Below are positions 12,310-20,238 of a DNA stretch of 64,000 bases, one piece after another. The first letter of the stretch is position 1; each line of letters opens with the position of its first letter. The DNA is from Megalonaias nervosa (Eukaryota; Mollusca; Bivalvia; Unionida; Unionidae). The stretch spans positions 105,206 to 169,205 of the forward strand of contig JAECUM010000809.1 of the NCBI GenBank assembly GCA_016617855.1, in the 5' to 3' direction. The notes under the pieces are model-generated. The model did no database searches, was not told the origin of the DNA, and saw only the letters and a program-made list of their open reading frames with translations. Position numbers and translations under genes: made by a program.

Positions 12310-12569
12310 ACTGTTGGATAAAGGTACAGAACAACATCCTCAGGAACTGTATTTCTTACTGAAAACATATGATGAATGTGCCTTCATGGAAATTAAAGTT
12401 TTGTCAAGTACAAGGCCAAGAAATCAACTACCAAACTTACATGTACCAAGTACATTGGAGGCACACTACACCGAGAAATACCAATATCGAACTATAGGAA
12501 AACTGATCTAATATCTCTTTGCCACAGTGGGTTCATTCATGAGAAATTTCATCCATATTGTGAAGACAT
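12310..12569 (+). pseudogene. Reading frame split by the young element, 5' part
   Basis: A coding-looking frame here (PQELYFLLKTYDECAFMEI, then frameshifted to KKSTTKLTCTKY and onward) runs into the left end of the 14.5-kb element. When the element and one target duplication are removed, the same frame continues at 27,052 through FQWQIYQKVNEYETDDE to a stop at 27,138. The product is unidentified. It marks an older coding sequence, possibly of the older viral element, that existed before the insertion. Confidence 0.5.
12564..12569. repeat. Target site duplication, left copy
   Basis: The left flank reads agacat before AGTAGTATG. The right flank after CATACTACT reads gacata. The shared word is gacat, or 6 bp (gacata) if the first A of the left end is counted as flank. 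Polintons make 6-bp duplications. Confidence 0.7.
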
Positions 12570-12758
12570 AGTAGTATGAGAAGTGCCGTTTATAGCGCAT
12601 TTCCATACCCGATGGTATTTTTTATATTTATTTAGTCATTCTGTGGCTTCTATCTTCGAAAAATAAATATTCCCAAGCTTGGAAAAAATCATAGCCTTGA
12701 GGGTATTTATTTTCCATAAATAATCATCTGTTCTGTCATTCTGAAGCTTTTATCTTTA
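12570..12758 (+). repeat. Left terminal inverted repeat
   Basis: 189 bp match the reverse complement of 26,861-27,051 with about eight mismatches plus small indels. It starts with AG, as Polinton ends do. The TIR contains an internal direct repeat (TCATTCTG..GCTT.TATCTT, at ~12,637 and ~12,736) and a palindrome TTCCCAAGCTTGGAA near 12,671. Confidence 0.95.
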
Positions 12759-12761
12759 CAT

Positions 12762-12958
12762 AGGTTAAACTGTAAGCATAAACAGATTAAACTAACAAAT
12801 GTAAACAAATTAAACAGGTTAAACTAACAAATTAAACAGATTAAACTAACAAATTAAACAGATTAAACTAACAAATGTAAACAAACTAAACAGATTAAAG
12901 TAAATATTTGTTTTGTTTTTTTTTTTAAATATAAACAAAATAAATAGGTTAAACTAAA
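12762..12958 (+). repeat. Subterminal short tandem repeats
   Basis: About five to six units of a ~22-bp motif (AAACAGATTAAACTAACAAA with variants) lie just inside the left TIR. A last half-unit (ggttaaactaaa) abuts the ATG at 12,959. Nothing comparable lies inside the right TIR, so the array is asymmetric. It may be a replication or promoter region; this is inference. Confidence 0.75.
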
Positions 12959-13376
12959 ATGCCAAAAGGACACAAACTAACTTCCACACAGGAAGAAAAT
13001 ATTAGAAATGATTTTATAAAGATGTCCTCAGCACAGATTCAATCAAAATACGGAATTGGATTTCAGCGACTTGATAGAATAATTAAAAATAAGTTGCCAC
13101 AAATAAGTGTTAGATATTTAGATAAAAAAACACAACGACGAGATGATTCCAACTTTTCCAATAAAAGAAAGTTATACAAAACATGATATAATAATTCACG
13201 ATCAAAGTCTTAAAAAATACTACAATGGTGTAATTGGGAAAATCACAGATGATTTTCTAGCTAAACTTCATAAGCCTTTTACTGGAAATGAACCTAAAAA
13301 ATTTAATCCTCAAATACACGATGTATATGGAATTTTATGTCCGCCGTCGTTAGGTTTAGATGATCAAGTTGAATAA
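12959..13376 (+). pseudogene. Left-end viral ORF, frameshifted, unidentified
   Basis: The first frame (ATG 12,959) gives 75 residues with a helix-turn-helix-like N-terminus (SAQIQSKYGIGFQRLDRII). A second frame from about 13,180 to the stop at 13,376 carries the conserved-looking DVYGILCPPSLGLDDQVE. The two overlap near 13,143-13,186, where a frameshift probably joins them into one ~135-residue protein. It occupies the place where many Polintons carry integrase, but I see no D,D35E motifs and the length is far too short. The second frame contains a KITDDF motif encoded by a 20-bp inverted repeat (13,238-13,257). The function is unknown. Confidence 0.5.
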
Positions 13377-13446
13377 ATTTTATCAAGTTCAATACGATAG
13401 CGAGATCGTGAGTCATGTAAATTGTTATAAAACCGTGTGGAGATGA

Positions 13447-14030
13447 CTATGCATGCGAGAATAAATTTTTTAATTTAATCATGTCCATGTCGCCGCTGCA
13501 CCAAGTCATATAAATATTTTGTAGCGTGTAATTATCTACACCGTTAAAAACAGATAGAATATTACAGTTATCCCTGATTACCTTAGGAATTTGTGCATAG
13601 CGTTGAGCAACATAAATAATATCTGCATTTTTGTGTCGACCTCGGGAAAATATTCTGGCTGGATTTGTTTGCTTTTCTAACATTACATCGTCGTATACAA
13701 CTAAGTTATTGACGCTGTCATCAAGATCTTCAACTGATGGAGCTTCATCAACGTCTGTGATAAAATCAATAAGAAAATTTCCAGAGATTTTCTGTGCACC
13801 TGCAGATTCATTAAAATCCTTTAAAACTTCATAACAACGCTGATCGTCCACAGATGGGGCTACTAAATATAACTTATCCCATTTCATCCATCTCATAATT
13901 AAATTAAGCAACAAGTGTGTTTTTCCACTTCTGATGGTCCAATAATTATCATTCGGACTGAATTTGGTAATGCAGAATTATGTTTAATTTTTTCTTGCTT
14001 TTTTGTTGTAGAAAAATCAACCACGTCCAT
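13447..14030 (-). pseudogene. ATP: FtsK/HerA-type genome packaging ATPase (P-loop frameshift)
   Basis: The minus-strand gene starts at 14,030. The N-terminus leads to a Walker A region near 13,945-13,925 that is split between two frames: the GPS part is in one frame and the SGKTHLLLNLI part in the other, so one base has been lost or gained inside the P-loop. Downstream, NLVVYDDVM (around 13,676-13,650) is Walker B. RGRHKNADIIYVAQRYAQIP matches the sensor region of adenovirus IVa2/Polinton-class ATPases that drive DNA into the capsid. Length (~195 residues) fits the family. It diverges from the zinc-ribbon/PLA2 gene across a 40-bp gap holding a CAAG-centred palindrome. Confidence 0.85.
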
Positions 14031-14032
14031 GT

Positions 14033-14050
14033 AATTATACAAGTACAATT
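14033..14050. promoter_or_regulatory. CAAG-centred palindrome in divergent promoter
   Basis: AATTATAC-AA-GTACAATT is an imperfect inverted repeat (one mismatch) between the ATPase start (14,030, minus) and the zinc-ribbon start (14,071, plus). Related sites lie at 15,466 and 23,428. A shared transcription-control site is inferred. Confidence 0.4.
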
Positions 14051-14070
14051 ATATAAATATAATTGCAATT

Positions 14071-14232
14071 ATGAATTTATATTGTGTTAAATGTAGAAAT
14101 TTTACAAACACAGAATCAGTAGCATTAATAACAACAAAAAATAACAGACTTGCACATATGGGGAAATGTGTAAAATGTGGGACAACCAAATATAGATTTG
14201 TTAGAAAATCTCAAGAGATTTTTTTCAATTAA
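14071..14232 (+). CDS. Zinc-ribbon (DUF5679-like) segment, N-terminal part of the PLA2 gene
   Basis: This 53-codon frame is too short for most ORF lists. It has two CxxC knuckles (C5/C8 and C33/C36; YCVKCR and KCVKCGTTK) with the intervening NNRLAHMGKC, which resembles the DUF5679 zinc ribbon found in large and mid-size DNA viruses. It ends at a TAA at 14,230, overlapping by 56 bp the phospholipase frame, which begins in another frame without an ATG. I infer that the two were one protein, zinc ribbon followed by PLA2, now separated by a one-base frameshift between about 14,180 and 14,230. Two overlapping genes remain possible. Confidence 0.7.
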   Translation: MNLYCVKCRNFTNTESVALITTKNNRLAHMGKCVKCGTTKYRFVRKSQEIFFN

Positions 14233-14596
14233 TTTTGTCGGCGGCGATATTGCATCAGGTTTAACAAAACTTCCAGGAACTCCATGGGCTAAATACCCTG
14301 GAGAAAAACATTTGCCAGGTTATAATTATTGTGGACCTGGAACAAGACTTGATATACGTCTTAATGGTCAGAATAATCCAAAATCCGGTGAAAATCCAAT
14401 TAATAAGATTCATCAGGCTTGTTATGCTCATGATTTAGCTTATCAAAGTCCAGATTTACAACAGCGGCATCTTGCAGATGTAAAACTTATTCACGCGTTA
14501 AATTTAATAACGGATAAAACTATTAGAGAAAGCGTAGCCAGCTTTTTGATAAAGTCGGCGATGAAATCTAAATTTGTGTTAGGCGCACAGATATGA
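14177..14596 (+). pseudogene. Parvovirus-type phospholipase A2 domain protein
   Basis: PLA2 domain of the parvovirus VP1 / adintovirus kind, which in those viruses acts on endosomal membranes during entry. The calcium-binding loop is YCGPGT (residues ~55-60 of this frame) and the catalytic His-Asp pair is in CYAHDLAYQ (~95-103). The preceding PWAKYPGEKHLPGYN block is typical of the family in this virus group. The frame opens on GTG (14,177) just after an in-frame stop, so its true start lies in the zinc-ribbon frame upstream. The active-site residues are present, but the frameshift likely prevents expression of the joined protein. Confidence 0.8.
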
Positions 14597-15459
14597 ATAT
14601 GTCAATAGGTGAACCATGTTCATTGAGATTAGCGAAAGAAAAAGTAGAAAAATTAACAAAATACTTGCCAATTCGCGAAAAATAAAAAAAACTACAAGAA
14701 CAACAAGAAGCTAGAACTGAATTTAGGGAAGCAACTACGGAATTATTTAAGCCAATTGTTGAGCCTATTGAAAAATTACCTGCTAGCATTGCCGCAACGC
14801 TACCTGCACCTGCGGTTGAAAAAACTTCAATAGCTGTAGAAACAGAAAGAAAACCAAAAGGAATTAAATTTAATGAATTAGGAAATAAACTTTTAATAGC
14901 AAAACCAGAAATCCTTGCCGCAGATTATGAAAAACGTTATCAATATTTAGAACCTGATAGTGAACATATTACTGAAAAAAACTATATTTCCATGATATTT
15001 AGGAAATCACATGGTATAGATAGAATTACTAAGAAAAAACAAATAGAATTTAATAAATTTGTAAATAAAGTTTTTTAGTATAAACATGAGCCACCAGCTT
15101 ATGACGAAGCAGAATCTGAAGAGGTTTGGAAACCAATTAGGAAGAAAAAAGGTAAATTACCAGCTATAAAACGTCCAAAACATCAATTACCACCATATGA
15201 AACTGTAGGAAGCGGCGTAGCTTTCGAAAGTGGTTATTTACAAAATTACCCCGAGGAAATTTATTGTAATTTTTCCAATGATCTTGAAGCTGTTGATCGA
15301 TTAGAGATTTTGATTGGTGAAAGACGAGCTGGAAATAATTTTGTGGAAATTATTAATGAAATAGCTGATATCTGCAAACGCTTATTTACCAACGGAATCA
15401 TGGATGCAAACATTTACAGCGAACTTATTGATGAAATTACTGATGTTTATTCAGATTAA
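14593..15459 (+). pseudogene. DRLEIL-family viral gene, two in-frame stops
   Basis: A single frame of 288 codons from ATG 14,593 to TAA 15,457-15,459 is interrupted by TAA at 14,683 and TAG at 15,076. The N-terminal third is Lys/Glu-rich and probably coiled-coil (EQQEARTEFREATTELF). The middle has a Pro/Ala-rich linker. The C-terminus has DLEAVDRLEILIGERRAG and EIADICKRLFTNGIMDANIY. An older copy of the C-terminal motif sits at 9.65-9.83 kb, which supports a real conserved gene. Function is unknown; the position between PLA2 and minor capsid genes suggests a virion or assembly role. Confidence 0.65.
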
Positions 15460-15465
15460 ACACGT

Positions 15466-15488
15466 AATTGCACAAGTATATATTAACA
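15466..15488 (+). promoter_or_regulatory. CAAG-centred motif upstream of minor capsid gene
   Basis: AATTGCAC-AA-GTATATATT ends a few bases before ATG 15,489 and shares the ACAAGTA core with 14,033 and 23,428. A promoter role is inferred. Confidence 0.35.
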
Positions 15489-15959
15489 ATGAGTGTGCAT
15501 AACATACGAGCACCAGTTAACGTTCGTGCTATTAATTCAAGAATGCCTGTTTATAGAACGATTCATGGGGGTGAGTTATTTTCAGGAGTTGCTCCAAAAG
15601 CAATACCAATTATAAAACAATTAGGAATGAAAGCTATTGATGCAATTAAAGAAAGGGGATTGAATGTAACTGGGGATGTAGCAGGGAAAATCTCTAAAGA
15701 TTTTCTAGGTAAGGCGGTTTTAGCGCTCAAAGATAGATTAGCAAGATTGGTACGTGGCAAATCACGGGTGAATTTGGCAAGTACTGAAGAAATGCCACCA
15801 CATATAAGTAAAATAATTAATCAAGCTGCTAATCAGAAAATTAAGGAAATCGTTAGAAATACTAACGAGAATTTACCTACAAATTCACACGAAATCGCGA
15901 ATTTGGCAAACGTTTCTAGTTTGATTGCAGGAAGCGGAATTAAACAGAGAAATTCATAA
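15489..15959 (+). CDS. Putative membrane-active minor capsid protein (pVI-like candidate)
   Basis: An intact 156-residue ORF; ATG 15,489 is preferred over the upstream TTG. The N-terminus is followed by a Gly-rich hydrophobic/amphipathic stretch (HGGELFSGVAPKAIPIIKQL, residues ~27-46) and then basic helices (VLALKDRLARLVRGK). This layout resembles the small, basic, membrane-disrupting internal capsid proteins of adenoviruses and Polintons. An old homologue (PIGKQVAMRVADSIKN) is at 28.46-28.71 kb. It lies between the DRLEIL gene and the capsid gene on the same strand. It carries a GKISKDFLGK motif encoded by the inverted repeat at 15,686-15,705. Function is inferred. Confidence 0.6.
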   Translation: MSVHNIRAPVNVRAINSRMPVYRTIHGGELFSGVAPKAIPIIKQLGMKAIDAIKERGLNVTGDVAGKISKDFLGKAVLALKDRLARLVRGKSRVNLASTEEMPPHISKIINQAANQKIKEIVRNTNENLPTNSHEIANLANVSSLIAGSGIKQRNS

Positions 15960-15982
15960 ATTGAATTTCGCAATAATTAATA

Positions 15983-17365
15983 ATGTTTAAACGAATAACT
16001 GACACAATATTAGCCTTAGATGAAAAAGTTATCAAAGATGGATCAATACATAATTTTCAATTTTATTCTTACGATGCGCGAATTCCAGATCAGCGTGGGC
16101 GTATTGAAATACAAGTACATGACACAAGCAGATATTTTTTGCCTGCTGATGCTTTTATTGAAGTTGAAGGTGAAATTGTAAAAAACGCAGATAATACTGC
16201 TTATGATAATGCAGAGGCAACTAACATCGGTTTTGTTAATAATGGTATTATGGCATTATTTGACAGTGCCACCTATATGATTGATGGAAAAAACATTGAA
16301 ACAATTCAAAAAGATGTTGACGTTGCTACAACGATAATTGGCCTTGCAAGATATTCTGATGATTATTCAAGATCAGCCGGTCCATCAATGATGTTTTCCA
16401 AAGATAATTTTTATTTCCCTGAAAGTAAAAGTATGAATACTGCTAATGTAAGAAACGCAACTAATGATGGGCCGACTCCAGCATTAATTTCAGTAAATGC
16501 AAATTTTAATCTTGGTTATGCTTCACGTAAAAAAATATTAAAGGGAAATCGAAGTAGCTTTTCAGTGGCAATTCCACTTACTCATATATTCGGTTTTAGC
16601 AGAGGCGTTCGAAAAGTTATTTTTGGGGCAAAGCACACAGTTGTTCTTGTAAGGAAAGCAAACGACAATGATGTAATTTGGCGAGGAGAAGGAGTTAATG
16701 ATACTGGAAAAGTAACATTAACAAAATTTTCACTGTGGATGCCAGCAGTAACGCCGGCAATAGATGATAATATCCATTTAACTAATTTTATGGCACAAGG
16801 AGGTAAAACAGCATTATCATGGTTAACAACTAGCACAGATGCTACTCAAAGTGCCATCAACGGGTTATTTATATGGCACATTGCATCACAACAAGGAATT
16901 GCAGCTCCTAGGCATATATTTATTGCCCTTCAAGATAATGCACGAGTAAATGACCAAACTCGGACTGTAATGTTATTTGATAATTTAGGAGTTTCTGAAG
17001 TTTCATTGAGGATAAATGGCCACCAAGAACCATCTGAAGATATTTTATTAAATTTTGAACAACATCATGTAGCACGCGCGTATCATAATTTATTACGCTT
17101 TTGTGGATGTGTTCAAAATATAGACAGTGTTTTACAAATATCGCAACTTGATTTTGTTAATATATATCCAATTCATTACTTTTCACTAGAACATTTAGAT
17201 TTATCAAAACAATCTGTTGTAGACATACATTTTCGCGCACGAGTAAATAAAGGAATCATTGATAATTATAGAGCAATTGCAGTAATACTTAGCGATAAAT
17301 TGATGTTCATGGAGGGATCTGGTGGAGTTATGAAAGTTGTTGATGCGCCGGTGGAACATTTATAG
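15983..17365 (+). CDS. MCP: Major capsid protein (double jelly-roll)
   Basis: An intact 460-residue ORF, the longest in the element. The pattern after residue ~85 (GIMALFDSATYMIDGKNIET, then VDVATTIIGLARYSDDYSRS) matches the conserved first-domain block of Polinton/adintovirus hexon-like proteins. C-terminal beta-rich segments (PIHYFSLEHLDLSKQSVVDI) fit the second jelly roll. Length is within the usual range for this group. It starts 23 bp after the minor capsid gene and is followed by the basic Ala-rich gene. The absence of stops, unlike its neighbours, suggests recent integration rather than retained host use, though the latter cannot be excluded. Confidence 0.85.
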   Translation: MFKRITDTILALDEKVIKDGSIHNFQFYSYDARIPDQRGRIEIQVHDTSRYFLPADAFIEVEGEIVKNADNTAYDNAEATNIGFVNNGIMALFDSATYMIDGKNIETIQKDVDVATTIIGLARYSDDYSRSAGPSMMFSKDNFYFPESKSMNTANVRNATNDGPTPALISVNANFNLGYASRKKILKGNRSSFSVAIPLTHIFGFSRGVRKVIFGAKHTVVLVRKANDNDVIWRGEGVNDTGKVTLTKFSLWMPAVTPAIDDNIHLTNFMAQGGKTALSWLTTSTDATQSAINGLFIWHIASQQGIAAPRHIFIALQDNARVNDQTRTVMLFDNLGVSEVSLRINGHQEPSEDILLNFEQHHVARAYHNLLRFCGCVQNIDSVLQISQLDFVNIYPIHYFSLEHLDLSKQSVVDIHFRARVNKGIIDNYRAIAVILSDKLMFMEGSGGVMKVVDAPVEHL

Positions 17366-17421
17366 ACAATTGCATGCGAAACTGAAGTCAATTTCGTAAT
17401 TATGTATATATAATAGCAATC

Positions 17422-17969
17422 ATGCCTAACATACCAGTTTATGTTGATTTAACCAGCGGACAACGAAGAAACTAATATCAGCGAAGGTAAATAATTGTCA
17501 AATTAGTAAAAAACAAATATTAAAAACAGGAGAAGATATAATTTATCTTATAGATAATCAGAATCAAAAATTTAGTGCTGCTAGAGAAAAAGATAATGGA
17601 ATTAGACTAAAACTTTCACAAGAAGCTGTTAAAAAGTTTGTTCAGAAAAACCACACAAACGGAATTACCAACAATAATCACAAAATTACAAGTAATAATC
17701 ACAAAATTACAACTAATAACATGAATGATTTTCGCACCAGAGGAATTTTACCACTTTTCGCAGCAATACCAGCATTAGTTTCCGCAGCGGCTCCTGCAAT
17801 TGCAAAAGCGGCTGCACTTGGTGCAGTTGGAACAGCTGCAGGAATGGCGTTGAAAAAAGCGACAGGAAGTGGAATCAGGAAATTACCTATAATTTCATCC
17901 CGAGGAAAAATAAAAAAAAAAAAAGGGCGCGGACTACGATTGCCGGGGACGAATTTAGTAAAAACATGA
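17422..17969 (+). pseudogene. Basic, Ala-rich small virion protein, frameshifted near start
   Basis: ATG 17,422 opens MPNIPVYVDLTSGQRR, then a frameshift at about 17,466 moves to the frame that runs to TGA 17,967. The C-terminal half (from 17,721) has a hydrophobic Ala-rich segment (residues ~10-45 of that part) followed by a Lys-rich tail (GKIKKKKGRGLRL), a design typical of core or membrane-interacting capsid peptides. The middle contains tandem NHKIT repeats (17,680-17,720) related to the palindrome family in this element. Function is inferred from composition and position only. Confidence 0.5.
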
Positions 17970-17974
17970 ATGTA

Positions 17975-17992
17975 AAAATCTCAAGAGATTTT
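17975..17992. repeat. Palindrome at the protease start
   Basis: AAAATCTC-AA-GAGATTTT, 8-bp arms; the identical word occurs at 14,205-14,222. Confidence 0.7.
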
Positions 17993-18282
17993 CCCACATC
18001 AAACTTTGATTTACTTGATGCTGTTAAATTTTTAAAAATCAAAAATTTTAGAGGTAGTTTTCATGCGAGATCAGTTGCCAGCAAGGCCATGGAAATTAGA
18101 AACTGGAATTATTAATCTTGATTCGACCGAAGGCCAAGGAACGCACTGGGTTGCTTACGCGATTGATCCACGTGGAATTGTTTATTTTGATTCGTATGGA
18201 TTACCACCGCCAGAAGAGTTTTTAAAGTACGTAGAAAACTTTAAAAATTCATTTACGAATTTTCCACAGAAATTTTCCCACA

Positions 18283-18380
18283 GCAAAATTATGAAAACGC
18301 CTGCAATTTCGCGAGATAGCAAAATTACTAGTAATAATAAAATTATGAAATCGCCTGCAATTTCGCGAGATTTTGCCCTT
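18283..18380 (+). repeat. Two tandem copies of a ~45-bp dispersed repeat inside the protease
   Basis: Both copies share AAAATTATGAAA, CGCCTGCAATTTCGCGAGAT and an AAAATTAC(T)AGTAAT-type palindrome or its remnant. A third copy lies at 23,693-23,754 and a diverged one at 22,332-22,376. In the frames used they encode PAISRD and KITSNN. Confidence 0.8.
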
Positions 18381-18525
18381 AAGTACTCAACGCTACCAAC
18401 ACAGCGACGAAATGATCCGCCAATTTGCGGCCGTGAAGTTATTAATGTACTAAATGCGATTTCAAAATCGTCTTTACCACTTCATAAAGCTGTTATTAAT
18501 TATACGTTAGAAAATTATATAAACC

Positions 18526-19771
18526 ATGGTTGATATTTATGGAAGACCACCGCATAAAATCACAGGTGATTTTGTTTCTGAAAATTTACTTAGTTTAACA
18601 ATAAGCCAAATTAAAGATGAAATATTGATTTGTTAAATCTAAAACAAGTTGATCCTGGAGAATTGGTTATATTTGAAAATGAAAAAGGAGAATTAATGAC
18701 GAGTAATGTCGCAATTGGTGATATTTTTGTTACAAATTCACAAGCACGTGATGGCAATATCGCCGTTTATAACAAAGAAGGAAAAATAATTCCAAACAAT
18801 AATACTTCAGATTCGATACGGCCAGTATCGAACAAAGGTTGTTAAAATCAGTCGATGTGATGACTGGAGAACTTAAAATGAACACGAATAAAATTATAAA
18901 TGTTAAATCGCCGGAAACGGATTCAGACGCGTCCACGAAGAAATACACAGCCGATACCGCAGCAACTCGTTTGCTAAAATCGGGTGACACAATGACTGGA
19001 GAACTTAATATGGGGTTAAATAAAATTATAAACGTTAAATCGCCGGAAATGGATTCAGACGCGGCCACGAGAAAATACGCTAACGATGTTGCAGCAACGC
19101 TTTTGTTAAAATCGGGCTATACAATGACCGGAAACCTTGATATGGGTGGGGGTAAAATTATAAATTTATCCTGACCAACTGATGGCTCCGAAGCGGCTAC
19201 AAAAAGATATGTTGATGCTCGTTTGATGAAATCCGGCGGCGTGATGACTGGAAACCTTGATATGGGCGGAAATAAAATTATAAATGTTAAATCGCCGGAA
19301 ACGGATTCAGATGTAACAACGAAAAATTACATTGATGAGCGTGTAAACCAGAGATTACTAAAATCGGGTGATACAGTGACTGGAAACCTTGATATGGGTG
19401 GAAATAAAATTATAAATGTTAAATCGCCGGAAAAGGATTCAGACGTGGCAACGAAAAATTACATAGACACAAAAATCACTGATATAAAACAATCTTTGGA
19501 GGGTTTACAAACAAAACTTCTTGAAAGGGATGATATTTTTCCATACTTGATCTATTCTGGAATAGGCACTAAGTTGAAATTAATACCCTTATTTAGTTAT
19601 ATTGTGCACATGACAGGTTTATATAGATTTATAATTGCAACTAAATTTTTATATGAAACAAAAATTCGATATTTAGAAAAAGATACTAATTTTTAATATA
19701 ATGAAGATGTATCAACGGAAGGAGAAAAATTCATTTATGTTATTGAATTGATTTCAAATCTAACATTATGA
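18526..19771 (+). pseudogene. Phage-fibre-like protein with five ~40-residue repeats
   Basis: This is a putative trimeric virion fibre. The N-terminus (MVDIYGRPPHKITGDF) is followed by a frameshift near 18,625 into the stalk start (LVIFENEKGELMTSN), then another near 18,840. The stalk has five repeats of about 125-130 bp between 18,839 and 19,480, each with MTG.L.MG.NKIINVKSPE.DSD..TK.Y, the pattern of phage tail-fibre shaft repeats. A C-terminal domain of ~90 residues (19,490-19,771) follows. TGA at 19,172 and TAA at 19,694 interrupt the frame. The gene overlaps the protease stop by 8 bp. Receptor binding is inferred from architecture only. Confidence 0.75.
18556..18573. repeat. Palindrome in the fibre gene 5' end
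   Basis: AAAATCAC-AG-GTGATTTT encodes the KITGDF motif. Confidence 0.7.
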
Positions 19772-19780
19772 AATACATAA

Positions 19781-20221
19781 ATGAATTTCCCGTCCAAATA
19801 CAGATATGATGAAATAACATCATGGCAAAATAAATTGAAAGCCATCACTGACGATTGTGAAATAAAAATTAAAAAATATCGTAATCGCCTTAGAATCATT
19901 GATGTGATCGTTTACAGCGTTTCTGCAGCTGTTGCTAGCGTCGGTGTAATTTTATCCGCGGTCACAATATTGTCCCCGATTGCTGTAACGATCGCGTTAT
20001 CTGCATCAACAACATGCGCCGGTGTTTTAAGTATTATCGCGAAGAAAATCGCAACTTGTACTTATGATAAATTGCACGAGCATGTACAACGGTATCACAC
20101 CGCAACGTCTGCGCAGTACAAACTGACTGAAATTATATCAGCATATCTTAGTGATGGGAAAATATCCGACGATGAGATGAAATCCTTAAATGAATTTCGT
20201 AAATCTATAAATTTGTGTTGA
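19781..20221 (+). CDS. Two-transmembrane viral protein of unknown function
   Basis: An intact 146-residue ORF. A basic, probably coiled N-terminus (residues 1-38) precedes two adjacent hydrophobic segments (VIVYSVSAAVASVGVILSAV, ~41-60; SPIAVTIALSASTTCAGVL, ~65-83). A soluble C-terminus ends with SDGKISDDEMKSLNEFRK, which looks like an EF-hand-like or helical tail. Small two-TM proteins of this layout are common next to fibre genes in this virus class in my recollection, but I know no function. It follows the fibre by 9 bp and precedes the jelly-roll gene by 17 bp. Confidence 0.6.
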   Translation: MNFPSKYRYDEITSWQNKLKAITDDCEIKIKKYRNRLRIIDVIVYSVSAAVASVGVILSAVTILSPIAVTIALSASTTCAGVLSIIAKKIATCTYDKLHEHVQRYHTATSAQYKLTEIISAYLSDGKISDDEMKSLNEFRKSINLC

Positions 20222-20238
20222 AGTTAAACCTGTTATAT

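Larger units (their letters stand above)
17966..18533 (+). pseudogene. PRO: Adenain-like cysteine protease, frameshift at 5' end, insert inside
   Basis: Maturation protease of the adenovirus/Polinton class. The N-terminal part starts at 17,966 (MNVKISRDFP) and shifts frame at about 18,060 into the main 156-residue frame (18,063-18,533). In that frame His28 (GTHWVAY), Asp43 (YFDSYG), Gln114 and Cys122 (PPICGREVINVL) have the order and spacing of the His-Asp/Glu-Gln-Cys active site. Residues ~73-105 are an insertion with two copies of a PAISRD-type peptide encoded by a repeated ~45-bp DNA unit. The stop overlaps the fibre gene start (18,526) by 8 bp. Confidence 0.85.

Noticed and set aside
12959..13376. 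Left-end ORF as the element's integrase
   Set aside because: No zinc-binding HHCC or D,D35E pattern, and far too short.
18063..18533. Readthrough or a different genetic code explaining the in-frame stops in viral genes
   Set aside because: TAA, TAG and TGA all occur along with frameshifts in several genes, which fits decay rather than recoding.
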